A DNA stretch of 64,000 nucleotides. Source: Chitinophaga sp. YR573. Lineage in GTDB: Bacteria; Bacteroidota; Bacteroidia; Chitinophagales; Chitinophagaceae. Both the position numbers and the translations under genes were made by a program. The stretch covers positions 3,942,803 through 4,006,802 of the forward strand of contig NZ_FOJF01000001.1 of NCBI RefSeq assembly GCF_900110995.1, read 5' to 3'. Positions 29,118 to 37,360 of the stretch are shown here, in pieces. Positions within the stretch are counted from its first letter, which is position 1, and the number at the start of each line of letters is the position of its first letter. Under the pieces are notes generated by a model. The model was not told the origin of the DNA. It did not search any database and was given only the letters and a program-made list of their open reading frames with translations.

Positions 29118-29969
29118 GTGGATGTTCAACGTTACATATCATCTGGCATTATAGAAAGCCACGTTGCCGGGCTGGTATCCGATTCGGAAGCTCGCGAAGT
29201 GGAAGCTGCTATCCAGCAGTATCCTGAAATAAAAGCGGCTGCTGATGCGGTGCGCCTTGATATGGAACGTTATGTACAGACATGGGCAGTGAAACCACCT
29301 GCCGGGCTGAAGCAGCAACTGATGGCACGTTTGAATGAAATAGAGAAGGAAGAAGAAGTGATGCCTGTTGTGGAAGAGAAACAGGAAAAAGAAGAGGAAG
29401 AAACACGTTTTATAATGCCGCAGATCCCGGTGTTGAAAATGTGGCAATATGCAGCTGTCGCAGCTGGTGTATTACTGGTTGTGAGCGCCGGTATGAATGT
29501 TGTTTACATGGGGCGTGCAGATGCTTTAGGTGAGAAAATTGCCAAGGCAGAAGAAGAGCATGTAGCATTATCCGCTGAGAAAAGTGCTTTTGCCGACAGG
29601 TATCAGCAAACACAGAAAGAACTGGACCTGTTAAAGGACCCTGCTTTCAAGTGGATCAAAATGCAGGCAGTTGGTAAACATACAGATATTGTTGCTACCA
29701 TTTGCTGGAACCCCGCTACAAAAGAAGCATATATACTTCCACAAACATTACCCGAACCTCCTGAAGATAAACAATACCAGTTATGGGCCATCGTCAATGG
29801 TAAACCAATTGATGCAGGTGTTTTCCAACTGGGCAATATGGCCAAAGCCTTACAAAAAATGAAAGAAGTAACGAGCGCACAGGTATTTGCAGTTACCCTG
29901 GAAAAGAAGGGTGGCAGTGAAACCCCAAGCCTGGATCAGATGTTCGTTGCCGGTAAAGTAGCTGGCTGA
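29118..29969 (+). CDS. RskA-like membrane anti-sigma factor, paralog 1
   Basis: Anti-sigma factor of 283 residues from a GTG start. The N-terminal 75 residues are the sigma-binding part (YISSGIIESHVAGLVSDSEAREVEAAIQQYPEI), one membrane span lies at about 109-127 (MWQYAAVAAGVLLVVSAG), then a short coiled coil and a periplasmic RskA-type domain (KWIKMQAVGKHTDIVATICWN through PPEDKQYQLWAIVNGKPIDAGVFQ). A run of Glu/Lys (KQEKEEEE) precedes the membrane span. Expected to hold the sigma factor encoded directly upstream. Confidence 0.9.
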   Translation: MDVQRYISSGIIESHVAGLVSDSEAREVEAAIQQYPEIKAAADAVRLDMERYVQTWAVKPPAGLKQQLMARLNEIEKEEEVMPVVEEKQEKEEEETRFIMPQIPVLKMWQYAAVAAGVLLVVSAGMNVVYMGRADALGEKIAKAEEEHVALSAEKSAFADRYQQTQKELDLLKDPAFKWIKMQAVGKHTDIVATICWNPATKEAYILPQTLPEPPEDKQYQLWAIVNGKPIDAGVFQLGNMAKALQKMKEVTSAQVFAVTLEKKGGSETPSLDQMFVAGKVAG

Positions 29970-30197
29970 TCTTAACCCTTCATATTCTCCTCATTATCAA
30001 TTATTCCTCAATAATTGCTATATTTCCTTTATAATTGCATTCCCATTAACCATTAGTGAAGACTTACTTTGAGAGTAAATATGCAGCTGTACTTGTAAAC
30101 GGTTATCTTTTCTGTAACGTATACGGCTGATATGACATTTTGCTTTAATCGTTTAGCAGCATCGAAACGTTATTTTTAACAAAATTTATTAATTGTT

Positions 30198-30749
30198 TTG
30201 GAATCCGCGTTCACATATACGGAATCTGAGTTGGTGCAGGGGCTTAAGTCCAAAGACCAGAAGGTATTCGGCTACCTGTATGACCGTTATTCACCTGCTT
30301 TGTATGGAGTGGCTATGAAAGTGCTCAATGAAGAAAGCAATGCGAGTGATGTTCTGCAGGAAGTATTCCTTAAGATCTGGCGTAATATTGACCGGTACGA
30401 TGAAAGCAAGGGACGTTTGTTTACCTGGATGCTTAACATTACCCGTAATACCGCTATTGATACTCTCCGCTCAAAGGCTCATAAGATGGATCAGAAAATC
30501 CAAGTGATCGGTGATGACGTACATTTATATACAACGAATCTAACCGTACACCCATCAGTTGACCATCTTGGCCTTTCAAAAGTTCTTGAAAAGCTAACTA
30601 AAGAACAACGAGTCATTATTGATCTTGCATACTACAAAGGATGCACCCAGGAAGAAATTTCCAAGGTGTTGGAAATCCCTTTGGGTACCGTAAAAACAAG
30701 GATGAGGAACGCGATTATTCAATTAAGAAACTTGTTAAAAATATCATAA
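30198..30749 (+). CDS. ECF-type sigma-70 factor, paralog 2
   Basis: Sigma factor of 183 residues, also starting at a TTG, and closely related to the gene at 28565-29113: both begin with an (A/F)xTYTE(A/S)ELV.GLKS motif and share VFGYLYDRYSPALYG, GRLFTWMLNITRNTAIDTLRSKAHK and YYKGCTQEEISKVLEIPLGTVKTRMRNAIIQL. The linker between regions 2 and 4 is the most different part (IGDDVHLYTTNLTVHPSVD). It probably recognises related promoters. It is separated from its anti-sigma gene by three bases. Confidence 0.93.
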   Translation: MESAFTYTESELVQGLKSKDQKVFGYLYDRYSPALYGVAMKVLNEESNASDVLQEVFLKIWRNIDRYDESKGRLFTWMLNITRNTAIDTLRSKAHKMDQKIQVIGDDVHLYTTNLTVHPSVDHLGLSKVLEKLTKEQRVIIDLAYYKGCTQEEISKVLEIPLGTVKTRMRNAIIQLRNLLKIS

Positions 30750-30752
30750 GAA

Positions 30753-31592
30753 GTGGGCGCATCACGTTACATATCGTCCGGATTGATTGAAGCTTATGTA
30801 AGCCGGTTGGCTTCTCCGCAGGAGGAGCAGGAACTGGAAATGGCAATAGATCAATATCCGGAAATAGCTATAGCAGTAGAAGACTGCCGGCTGGGTATGG
30901 AGCATTATATAATGTTGCAGTCTGTTACACCACCAACAGTTGTGAAGCAAAATCTGATCAGGATTATTGCTGATGAAGAAGCTGGAAAATTGATCGGAGA
31001 AGCAACAGAAGAAACGCAAATTATAGAAGATACTCCTGCCGGTAAAATGTATGTAAGCAGTTCCTGGCGTTGGGCCGCTGCTGCAGCAATATTATTATTG
31101 CTGGGAAGTTTGTTACTTAACTTTATTTATTTCTCACGTTACAGTGATTACAAAGTTAAATATGAGGCATTACTAACTACCAACAATACACTGGCATCAG
31201 AACAAAATGTTTACCGGACACGTATAGAAGAAATGGAACATTCACTGGAGATTGTGAAAGATCCTTCCATGCAGATGGTGAAGATGCCGGGTACTAAATC
31301 TTTCCCTTCATTACTCGCAACGGTCTACTGGAACAAGGCTTCGAAAGAGGTATTCCTGATGGCCAATAATCTGCCTCAGCCCGCTACGGGCAAACAATAC
31401 CAGCTATGGGCCATCGTGAATGGAAAACCTGTAGATATGGGTGTGTTTGATATCGGTACAGACACAGCAGCAATCCTCCGGAAAATGAAATCTGTTGACA
31501 ACGCTGATATGTTTGCTATCACACTGGAAAACAAAGGTGGTAGTCCCGTTCCTACAATGGACCAGATGTATGTGGCAGGAAAAGCTAGCTAA
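30753..31592 (+). CDS. RskA-like membrane anti-sigma factor, paralog 2
   Basis: Anti-sigma factor of 279 residues from a GTG start, paralogous to 29118-29969. Shared features are the opening RYISSGLIEAYVSRLAS, the single membrane span (about 107-126, WRWAAAAAILLLLGSLLLNF), a coiled-coil linker and the RskA-type C-terminal domain (GKQYQLWAIVNGKPVDMGVFD and ITLENKGGSPVPTMDQMYVAGKA). The cytoplasmic linker differs strongly from paralog 1, which would allow each anti-sigma to stay specific for its own sigma factor. Confidence 0.9.
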   Translation: MGASRYISSGLIEAYVSRLASPQEEQELEMAIDQYPEIAIAVEDCRLGMEHYIMLQSVTPPTVVKQNLIRIIADEEAGKLIGEATEETQIIEDTPAGKMYVSSSWRWAAAAAILLLLGSLLLNFIYFSRYSDYKVKYEALLTTNNTLASEQNVYRTRIEEMEHSLEIVKDPSMQMVKMPGTKSFPSLLATVYWNKASKEVFLMANNLPQPATGKQYQLWAIVNGKPVDMGVFDIGTDTAAILRKMKSVDNADMFAITLENKGGSPVPTMDQMYVAGKAS

Positions 31593-31610
31593 AATTCATA
31601 ATTTCGCAGT

Positions 31611-32552
31611 ATGCGGAAACTTTGGATGTGCTTAGCAATATTATTCTCTTACAGTTACTCTCACGCACAGGATACTTCTGTTGTTTATAAAGGGATGACC
31701 GTTACCCTTGATGAAGTAACCGTACAGGCAAAGCGTATAGGTTTTGATGTAAACAGCTTTATAAAAAGGGTAGAAGAGGATACCACTTTTTACCGTGCTT
31801 TTAAGAACCTTCGCCTGCTGGGTTATGTTTCTGATAATGACATCCGTATCTACGGTAAAAAAGGACAGATACAGGCATTCCTGAAAAGCCAGATCCAACA
31901 GAATATGCAGGGCCGCTGTCATACCATGAAGGTGTTGCAGGAAGAAGTAGGCGGCGACTTTTACAACGCAAAAGGGGAATACAATTACTACACGGCGGAA
32001 TTATACGCCAGCCTGTTCTTTACAAAAGGAACTGTTTGTGCAGATGCCGGCGGAGAGGTTCCTGAGACTTCCGGTGGCAGTATGGCCAAACATAAAAACC
32101 AGTTAAAAAAGCTGATTTTTAACCCGGGACAACCGGTAAGAGGTGTCCCTATCGTAGGGGGTAAGGTCGCCATCTTTGACCCTGAAGTAAGACGCCTGTA
32201 TGACTTCTCTATCCGCTCTGAAAATTACCAGGATATTACTCCCTGTTATGTGTTTACTGCAAGGGCTAAAAAGGACTTAAATAGTATTGACAGGGGAGAT
32301 ATCGTTATCAATGAATTAATTACCTACTTCAATAAAGAAAACTTCGAAATAGTAGGACGGAAATATTCTCTCTCTTATAAAACCTTATTATTTGATTTTA
32401 ATGTGAGGATGAATGTGCAGATGACCAAACAACAGGGTTTACTGATTCCTTCTTTAGTAACGTATGATGGTACCTGGAATGTTCCTTTCAAGAAAAGGGA
32501 GACTTCGGTGTTTATTGCTAAGTTTCACGATTTCACAGGATCTGTTCAGTAA
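31611..32552 (+). CDS. Secreted protein of unknown function
   Basis: A 313-residue protein with a signal peptide (about 1-19, SYSHAQ). I do not recognise a family. The start resembles a TonB-plug or carboxypeptidase-regulatory-like segment (VVYKGMTVTLDEVTVQAKRIGFDVNSFIKRVEED), and the middle is mixed alpha/beta with KAKGEYNYYTAELY-like and RGDIVINELITYFNKENFEIVGRKYSL stretches. It may be an outer-membrane or periplasmic protein. It follows the second anti-sigma gene after 18 bases and may be co-transcribed with it, ending at the terminator at 32555. Confidence 0.75.
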   Translation: MRKLWMCLAILFSYSYSHAQDTSVVYKGMTVTLDEVTVQAKRIGFDVNSFIKRVEEDTTFYRAFKNLRLLGYVSDNDIRIYGKKGQIQAFLKSQIQQNMQGRCHTMKVLQEEVGGDFYNAKGEYNYYTAELYASLFFTKGTVCADAGGEVPETSGGSMAKHKNQLKKLIFNPGQPVRGVPIVGGKVAIFDPEVRRLYDFSIRSENYQDITPCYVFTARAKKDLNSIDRGDIVINELITYFNKENFEIVGRKYSLSYKTLLFDFNVRMNVQMTKQQGLLIPSLVTYDGTWNVPFKKRETSVFIAKFHDFTGSVQ

Positions 32553-32554
32553 GT

Positions 32555-32597
32555 AAACATAAAGAAGGCCAGCTACCAGCTGGCCTTCTTTATGTTT
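32555..32597. terminator. Bidirectional terminator with 20-base perfect arms
   Basis: Two perfectly complementary 20-base arms (32555-32574 and 32578-32597) around ACC, with AAA at the left end and TTT at the right. It lies between convergent genes and overlaps the stop codon of the minus-strand gene by two bases. Confidence 0.9.
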
Positions 32598-34257
32598 AAT
32601 ATACAATAGTAACTGATCCGGTCTTTTTTATCAGCTTATTTGTATCACCACTGACATATTGCATAACCCAGACATAAGTGCCTGTGGGTAAAGAAGTTCC
32701 TTGTTTTTTACCTGTCCACCCTATTTGCGGGTCTGTGGTATAATAAACCCTTTCTCCCCATCTGTCATACACGCTGATCTCAAAATTGGAGATCATACCC
32801 CGGAAGCGTGGCCGGAAGTAATCATTCAAACCGTCTCCGTTAGGACTGAATGCCGTTGGCATGTATACCTGTGAGGAGCAATCCTGGAAGGTGACTTCTA
32901 CAGAATCTGTTGCCCGTCCGCAGGTGTTGGTACTGACCAGTGCATATGTTCCGGGCTGCGTGACATTAAAGATAGGAACGGATGAGCTGTCCTGCCATTT
33001 ATATTGAGCGCCAGCCCCCATGGGATAGAGTTTAAGCACTTCCCCGTTACACATCAGACTATCAGGCCCAAGGTGTATATGCAGTGTATCATCGAACATT
33101 ACGTGAATGGTATCGGTTGATTCACAACGGCCTATCTGAGCGTGTACATAATAATAACCGGGTTTTCGTACATAGAAGGTAGCCTGTTTGGAAGTATCCT
33201 GCCAGCGGTAGGTACCGGTTCCGAAGTCGGCTGTTAGTACCAGTGTTTCTCCTTTACAGATGGTGGTATCTCCCCCGAGGTCCACATTCCTTAATGCGTT
33301 GAACCGCACTTTGATGGTATCCAGCACTTCACAGACCCCGCCTATGCTGACGAATACCCAGAGATCATACCGGCCATTGATGGTGGTAGTTTGGGTACGG
33401 GCCCCGTTGCTCCAGCGGTAGGCGGTAGCGCCCGGTGTAGCGGCTGAAATCACGATGCTTTCACCAGGGCAGAGCAGGGTATCAGGCCCCAGGGAGAAGG
33501 GGTGCTGTGTGCCTGCAAAGGTGATGTTGATAGTATCTCTGTAAACACCGCAACCTTTAGCGTCGGCGATAACGATGTATTCGACGGTAGGGCGTACGGT
33601 ATCACTATGTACAATGATATCCGGAGTGGTAGCGCCTGTACTCCATAAGAAGGTACAATTCTGGGCAGTGGCATCCAGTTGCAGGGTTTCTCCTGCGCAG
33701 AGGGTGACATCGGGGCCCAGGTCTATTTCCGGGATAGGAGTGAAGAATACGTTTACCGAGTCTGGGACCAGGCATCCGTTGATTTTCACTTTATAGGTAG
33801 CTGAGGTATCAGCGACAATACTCTGATTGGTGGAGCTGTCCTGCCATTCATAGGTAGCCCCGGCCACCGTAGGAGCGGTGAGGGTGATGCTGCCGCCATC
33901 GCAAAGGGTTTGGTCCTGTGGCCCAAAGTCGTAGATAACAGGTGTTACGATGGTAATGGTTTGAGTGCTAAGGTCCTGCACACCGCTTCTGAATGCTATA
34001 AGGGTAACCGTATAGGTACCAGCAGTCACATAGGTATGTGTGCCCTGCATGGCTGATGACGTGTCTTTAACACCGGAAGCGAGGTCGCCATAATCCCATT
34101 TTAAGGAATCAATGCCTGCCTGATCAGCTTGAGCAATGGTAAATTTCACGATATCATTGAGGCAGGTGGTGTTATAGGTAAAGGGTGTCTGAGCCCTGGC
34201 CGTGGTGGAGCCAAGTGTAAATACAATAACCACTATAAGTAGATATAGGTTTCTCAT
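32596..34257 (-). CDS. PKD-domain protein with gliding-motility/T9SS type-B sorting domain
   Basis: Secreted surface protein of 553 residues from ATG 34257 (signal peptide ending TTARAQ); a longer frame from 34278 adds a non-signal-like extension. A PKD-type domain comes first (DSLKWDYGDLASGVKDTSSAMQGTHTYVTAGTYTVTL), then about five repeated Ig-like units, each with a LGPDxxLCxGE type start and a YxWQDSS or YxWSNGA strand. The last 90 residues are the gliding-associated type-B C-terminal domain (YMPTAFSPNGDGLNDYFRP, YDRWGERVYYT, PTGTYVWVMQY), which directs export by the type IX secretion system and surface retention. Ligand unknown; adhesin-like. Confidence 0.93.
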   Translation of the reverse strand: MRNLYLLIVVIVFTLGSTTARAQTPFTYNTTCLNDIVKFTIAQADQAGIDSLKWDYGDLASGVKDTSSAMQGTHTYVTAGTYTVTLIAFRSGVQDLSTQTITIVTPVIYDFGPQDQTLCDGGSITLTAPTVAGATYEWQDSSTNQSIVADTSATYKVKINGCLVPDSVNVFFTPIPEIDLGPDVTLCAGETLQLDATAQNCTFLWSTGATTPDIIVHSDTVRPTVEYIVIADAKGCGVYRDTINITFAGTQHPFSLGPDTLLCPGESIVISAATPGATAYRWSNGARTQTTTINGRYDLWVFVSIGGVCEVLDTIKVRFNALRNVDLGGDTTICKGETLVLTADFGTGTYRWQDTSKQATFYVRKPGYYYVHAQIGRCESTDTIHVMFDDTLHIHLGPDSLMCNGEVLKLYPMGAGAQYKWQDSSSVPIFNVTQPGTYALVSTNTCGRATDSVEVTFQDCSSQVYMPTAFSPNGDGLNDYFRPRFRGMISNFEISVYDRWGERVYYTTDPQIGWTGKKQGTSLPTGTYVWVMQYVSGDTNKLIKKTGSVTIVY

Positions 34258-34338
34258 GTGAGGACATGGGTAAGGCACTAAATTAAAAGAATTTTGTGAT
34301 ATGTATAATTTTTTTAATGGAATTAACAGAAAAGGGGG

Positions 34339-34399
34339 TTTGTTAACATTGGATTAGGATTAAAAACGGGAGAAAACTCATTTGTTAACATCGGGTTAG
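34339..34399 (+). repeat. Two 19-base direct repeats 42 bases apart
   Basis: TTTGTTAACATTGGATTAG at 34339-34357 and TTTGTTAACATCGGGTTAG at 34381-34399, 17 of 19 identical, spaced 42 bases (close to four helical turns). Each contains the palindrome GTTAAC. They lie just upstream of the proposed small-RNA promoter and could be activator or repressor sites. Confidence 0.55.
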
Positions 34400-34422
34400 C
34401 ATCCTCAACCATATGAATGTCC

Positions 34423-34430
34423 TATTTTTA
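34423..34430 (+). promoter_or_regulatory. Candidate -7 element for a small transcript
   Basis: TATTTTTA, one base from TAnnTTTG, with a TTAG at 34396-34399 as a weak upstream element (23-base spacer). It points at the short terminated segment at 34436-34495. Confidence 0.35.
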
Positions 34431-34435
34431 CACCC

Positions 34436-34495
34436 GAGAGAAGTAAAACAGCTACGGCTGGTTTCAGGCCCCCTGCTTGCAGGGGGCCTTTCCTT
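34436..34495 (+). ncRNA. Candidate small RNA (promoter-like element plus strong terminator, no ORF)
   Basis: Between the gliding-domain gene and the RluD-like gene (both minus strand) lies a plus-strand terminator with no gene upstream to serve. An 11-base perfect hairpin (34466-34476 with 34479-34489) is followed by TTCCTTTTT. Before it is a stem with a UNCG-class tetraloop (CAGC-TACG-GCTG, 34449-34460). A -7-like element at 34423-34430 would start transcription near 34436, giving about 60 nucleotides. On the minus strand the hairpin lacks a T run, so it is not a terminator for the RluD-like gene. An expressed antisense or regulatory RNA is the simplest reading. Confidence 0.35.
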
Positions 34496-34498
34496 TTT
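34466..34498 (+). terminator. Intrinsic terminator, plus strand
   Basis: AGGCCCCCTGC, loop TT, GCAGGGGGCCT, then a T-rich tail (TTCCTTTTT) on the plus strand only. Confidence 0.8.
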
Positions 34499-34504
34499 AG
34501 TGAG

Positions 34505-35569
34505 TTATTCTTCCTGTAGTGGTCTTGCAGAAACGTAGGTCCTCCACCTGTCCAATACAGCAGTGAAATCCGCCGGGAGCGGGCTTTCGAAGTGTATAGG
34601 CTGACGGGTACGGGGGTGGACAAAGCCCAGTGTCTGGGCGTGGAGGGCATGCCGGGGCATGAGGTCAAAGCAGTTTTCTACAAACTGTTTGTATTTGGCG
34701 AAGATGGTACCTTTCCTGATACGGTCTCCTCCATAAGTGCTGTCATTAAATAAGGAGTGACCAATATGCTGCATATGTACCCTGATCTGGTGGGTACGGC
34801 CGGTTTCCAGTCTGCACTCTATTAATGTTACATAATTAAAGCGTTCCAGTACTTTGTAGTGGGTGATGGCTTCCTTTCCATATTCCCCGTCCGGATAGGC
34901 ATCCATAATTTTACGGAAGCGCTGGTGGCGGCCTACATGGGCCACTACAGTGCCTTCATCCTCTTCAAAATCTCCCCATACCAGGGCCAGGTAGCGGCGT
35001 TGTACACTATGGTCGAAGAACTGTTTGGCCAGGTCGTTCATGGCTTTGTCCGACTTGGCGATCACCAGTAATCCGCTGGTATTCTTATCGATACGATGTA
35101 CCAGTCCGAAGCGTGGCAGGGCAGGTTCGGGGTTGGTATGGTCACCGAGGTACCAGGCAAGCCCGTTTACCAGTGTACCGGTATAGTTACCACAGCCGGG
35201 ATGTACTACCATACCCGGATGCTTGTTGATCAGCATGATATCTTCGTCTTCAAATACAATGTCCAGTGGCATCTCTTCAGGCACCACCTCCATATTTTCA
35301 GGATTCTTACTGGTAAAGACGATGATATGATCATGTGCTTTTACCTTGTAATTGGACTTGACAGGCTTGTCATTTACGACAACCATACCGTCTTCGCAGG
35401 CCTGCTGGATCTTGTTACGGGTGGCACCTTCCACTCTGTTCATCAGGAACTTATCGATTCTTAAAGGTTCCTGACCTTTATCGGCGATAATATTCACCCG
35501 TTCGTACAGCTCCTCGCTGCCTTCTTCATTTTCCAGCTCATCATCTAATTCAATCAATTCTTCCGCCAT
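34505..35569 (-). CDS. RluA/RluD-family ribosomal RNA pseudouridine synthase
   Basis: Pseudouridine synthase of 354 residues from ATG 35569 (MAEELIELDDELEN). The frame is open to 35680, but the extra residues are poor and overlap the divergent lipB promoter region. An S4 RNA-binding domain is at about 32-95 (PLRIDKFLMNRVEGATRNKIQQACEDGMVVVNDKPVKSNYKV). The catalytic Asp is in the conserved RIDKNTSGLLVIAKSD, with ETGRTHQIRVHMQHIGHSLFNDSTYGG further on. RluD acts on helix 69 of 23S rRNA; the exact paralog is not certain. Confidence 0.93.
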   Translation of the reverse strand: MAEELIELDDELENEEGSEELYERVNIIADKGQEPLRIDKFLMNRVEGATRNKIQQACEDGMVVVNDKPVKSNYKVKAHDHIIVFTSKNPENMEVVPEEMPLDIVFEDEDIMLINKHPGMVVHPGCGNYTGTLVNGLAWYLGDHTNPEPALPRFGLVHRIDKNTSGLLVIAKSDKAMNDLAKQFFDHSVQRRYLALVWGDFEEDEGTVVAHVGRHQRFRKIMDAYPDGEYGKEAITHYKVLERFNYVTLIECRLETGRTHQIRVHMQHIGHSLFNDSTYGGDRIRKGTIFAKYKQFVENCFDLMPRHALHAQTLGFVHPRTRQPIHFESPLPADFTAVLDRWRTYVSARPLQEE

Positions 35570-35642
35570 GAGGATCTTAAATTTTTGCAAAGGTAACAAT
35601 TGTTTACCGGTTGCCCTATGTATCGTAACTTTGCCGTTGCAT

Positions 35643-36389
35643 ATGAATAAACAGATCCATATTACTGATTTGGGAATCATAGATTACCAGAAGGCCTGGG
35701 ATTACCAGGAAGTGTTGCTGAAGGAGAATGTGCGGGTGAAGCTGGCGAAGGGAAAGGGTATTTCGGCTACTGCTGATGTCATAACTACTGATATTCCGAT
35801 TATTACTGAGGAAGAAACCACCAACTACCTGCTTTTCTGTGAGCATCCTCCTGTATATACTTTGGGTAAAAGCGGGCATATAGAAAACCTGCTTATCAAT
35901 GAACAGCAGATGCAGGAGCAGGGAATCAGCTTTTTCCCTACTAACCGTGGTGGAGATATCACCTATCATGGCCCTGGCCAGGTAGTAGCTTATCCTATTA
36001 TAGATCTTGAAAACTTCTTTACAGATATAGGAAAATACCTGCGTAACCTGGAAGAGATCGTTATCCGTACTTTAGCTGAGTATGGGATTACCGGTACCCG
36101 TTCTGCCGGTGAAACCGGCGTATGGCTGGACCCGGAAGACAAAGCCCGTGCCCGTAAAATTTGTGCCATGGGAGTAAGATGCAGCCGTTGGATAACCATG
36201 CATGGGCTGGCCCTGAATGTAAACACTGATCTTCAGTACTTTAACAATATTATTCCCTGTGGAATTGCAGACAAGAAAGTAGCTTCCATGCAGGAAGAAC
36301 TAGGCAGGGAAGTTTCCCTGGCAGAAGTAAAGGAAAAAATGCAAAGGCACTTTGCAGATGTATTCGGTGCAGAAATGATAAATATTTGA
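35643..36389 (+). CDS. lipB: Lipoyl(octanoyl) transferase LipB
   Basis: Moves octanoate from acyl carrier protein to lipoyl domains; 248 residues from ATG 35643 (MNKQIHITDLG). The frame extends upstream to 35568 but overlaps the divergent gene. Motifs: GGDITYHGPGQVVAYPIIDL; the catalytic Lys in ARKICAMGVRCSRW; and the catalytic Cys in IIPCGIADKKVASM. Repeat copy 2 begins at the stop codon. It is divergent from the RluD-like gene with a 73-base gap. Confidence 0.96.
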   Translation: MNKQIHITDLGIIDYQKAWDYQEVLLKENVRVKLAKGKGISATADVITTDIPIITEEETTNYLLFCEHPPVYTLGKSGHIENLLINEQQMQEQGISFFPTNRGGDITYHGPGQVVAYPIIDLENFFTDIGKYLRNLEEIVIRTLAEYGITGTRSAGETGVWLDPEDKARARKICAMGVRCSRWITMHGLALNVNTDLQYFNNIIPCGIADKKVASMQEELGREVSLAEVKEKMQRHFADVFGAEMINI

Positions 36390-36461
36390 TTTTGGGTGCA
36401 GGGCGAAGCCCTGCAAGACCCCTTCAATTTTTTGATGGTGCGAAGCACCATCAAAAAAATT
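36388..36461. repeat. Dispersed double-hairpin repeat, copy 2
   Basis: Hairpin A at 36397-36415 is identical to copy 1. Hairpin B at 36426-36461 has the tip ATGGTGC-GAA-GCACCAT and T/A arms. It fills the gap between convergent lipB and the gene ending at 36463, starting on the lipB stop codon. Confidence 0.9.
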
Positions 36462-36462
36462 A

Positions 36463-37230
36463 CTAGTTCTTATAGTTCAAAGGTATAAACAGGTTCCACT
36501 TCTCATAAACCTTATCGCTTTCATAAATCTCAAAGTTGAACCAGCCGGAATGCAGGAAAATAGCCTTTTCTAATATCAGGAAAGGTTCTTTCACCTCTTT
36601 GATCTCAAAAAGGAAAGATCCATCCGGTTCAAAGAATTTCACTGTGTATTTCTTATCTGTAGCATCCGGTAGCTTGATATTAATATTACCATCTGCAGTG
36701 GTATATACATAGTTGGAAGGATGCCATACTATCTTCTCTACCTTTTTCTCTGCTTCTTTAGTCTCAGCTGCGGTAGGCGTAGCCCCGGCAGCATCCTGTT
36801 TGGCAGTCGCCGCCACCATCTGTTCCTTTACATCAGCCAGTTGTAACTTCTGACCAGCATCAATAGTGCTGTCCGGAACAGCCAGCATAATCTTGGTATA
36901 CAGGTACTTACCTGATTTGAACGTTACCAGTAAACGGTAATAGTTAGAACCAGGTAATGGCTTATTATCTGAATAACTGTTTTTGTAATTGTTAGGATTG
37001 TTTACGTAACCTATTGTATAAAAGTATTGTGCACTATCCAGAGAACGTTGCACACCTATCTGGGCCACATCACGGAAACCTGAGATGAAGTCCAGCTGTA
37101 TCTTACCTGTTTTAATAAGGGCTGAGAACGCCGGGAGGACCGGAGGATTTGTATTCTGTGCCTGAACTGTAAATGATAATGCTGTAATAATTACTACCGC
37201 TACAATAAAAAAACGCGTCAACTGCTTCAT
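36463..37230 (-). CDS. Secreted protein of unknown function
   Basis: A 255-residue protein from ATG 37230 (MKQLTRFFIVAVVIITALSFTVQAQ, a clear signal peptide); the frame is open to 37278 but without signal character. Residues 30-115 look like a fibronectin-type or T9SS-associated beta-sandwich (FISGFRDVAQIGVQRSLDSAQYFYTIGYV, NYYRLLVTFKSGKYLYTKIMLA). A basic/acidic linker follows (AAETKEAEKKVEKIVWHPSNYVYT) with a second beta-rich module at 175-255 (INIKLPDATDKKYTVKFFEPDGSFLFEIKEV, HSGWFNFEIYESDKVYEKW). Function not assigned; no neighbour explains it. Confidence 0.75.
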   Translation of the reverse strand: MKQLTRFFIVAVVIITALSFTVQAQNTNPPVLPAFSALIKTGKIQLDFISGFRDVAQIGVQRSLDSAQYFYTIGYVNNPNNYKNSYSDNKPLPGSNYYRLLVTFKSGKYLYTKIMLAVPDSTIDAGQKLQLADVKEQMVAATAKQDAAGATPTAAETKEAEKKVEKIVWHPSNYVYTTADGNINIKLPDATDKKYTVKFFEPDGSFLFEIKEVKEPFLILEKAIFLHSGWFNFEIYESDKVYEKWNLFIPLNYKN

Positions 37231-37360
37231 ATAAACTGATTCCTGATCCAAGGTTGTCAAAAATACAACTACATCCAAATATAGTAAACGACTTTTTAAA
37301 AGTAGATATATCTGAGAATAAGTTTCTTCTTAACGACTTAACGTTCAGATATATTTCTTA

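Noticed and set aside
34466..34498. Terminator for the RluD-like gene on the minus strand
   Set aside because: The hairpin has no T run in that direction; it only fits a plus-strand transcript.
36233..36454. Minus-strand frame containing MMVLRTI and CRASPCTQ, with relatives at 49629-49823 and 56616-56852
   Set aside because: The shared peptide is just the translated dispersed DNA repeat; the frames differ outside it.
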